In this document: one piece after another, positions 28,682 through 28,705 of the stretch
Layout: each line of letters starts with the position of its first letter
Position numbering within the stretch: position 1 is the stretch's first letter
From: a virus
Length of the DNA stretch: 28,705 nt
Virus record (IMG/VR): IMGVR_UViG_3300025000_000344
Location: 1-28,705 of that record
Strand: one strand, 5' to 3'
The notes under the pieces: model-generated
The model's input: the letters and a program-made list of their open reading frames with translations, nothing else
Database searches by the model: none
Told to the model about the DNA's origin: nothing
Translations under genes and position numbers: made by a program

Positions 28682-28705
28682 ATGGGAAAGCCCATTCAAC
28701 AATCG
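28682..28705 (+). CDS. Start of the next gene (partial)
   Basis: ATG at 28682 after AAGAGA, reading MGKPIQQS to the window end. Too short to identify; it continues the same operon. Confidence 0.45.

Overview
The window is part of a virulent-type tailed-phage genome, probably infecting a Gram-negative bacterium. It has a leftward packaging module (small and large terminase, then the first codons of a gene in the portal position) and a much longer rightward early/replication region. Dozens of tiny genes are packed head to tail with 1-4 nt overlaps, strong AGGAG-type ribosome sites and sigma70-like TTGACA promoters. The lipobox-bearing mini-lipoprotein and several small families that I recall from proteobacterial phages point to a Gram-negative host. 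I see no integrase and no clear lysogeny module.

Layout: 1-2354 (minus) packaging. 2355-3129 divergent non-coding control region with three rightward promoter-like sites, short direct repeats and an operator-like dyad. 3130-4312 first early genes, closed by a convincing Rho-independent terminator. 4313-5034 a G-poor, iteron-like non-coding tract around a long perfect inverted repeat, the best origin candidate in the window. 5035-5613 a ribbon-helix-helix-like (RHH-like) protein. 5614-5978 a second C-rich non-coding tract ending in a very good promoter. 5979-11162 many small early genes. 11189-12742 an SF1 helicase. 12754-15714 more small genes, including a run of four mini membrane proteins. 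15715-16478 a free-standing HNH-AP2 endonuclease whose promoter lies inside an inverted repeat. 16966-17317 a tRNA-Leu-like but abnormal RNA followed by a hairpin-rich untranslated stretch. 17318-20232 a recombination set: Cas4/RecB-like nuclease with a four-cysteine site, Sak4-like ATPase and a DUF669-like putative ssDNA-binding protein. 20559-22367 a full-length NAD-dependent DNA ligase. 22373-25911 an RHH-like protein, MazG, a ParB-methyltransferase fusion and small genes. 25947-28469 a uracil-DNA-glycosylase-like/family A DNA polymerase fusion. 28472-28705 a small gene repeating the polymerase C-terminal tail, and the start of the next gene.

Taken together, the phage supplies polymerase, helicase, ligase, nuclease, annealing/recombinase-like ATPase and ssDNA-binding functions, with MazG (nucleotide pool) and a methyltransferase (DNA protection) as accessory functions. 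No primase, SSB of OB type or topoisomerase was recognised here.

The observations I consider most worth a second look are: the HNH promoter/hairpin arrangement; the nested inverted repeat in the iteron tract; two neighbouring small genes each cut by one stop codon inside what looks like a conserved C-terminus; the disrupted tRNA-Leu-like RNA; a C-terminal motif shared by four otherwise different proteins; and the duplicated polymerase tail. All functional calls rest on motif recognition by eye; no database search was possible.
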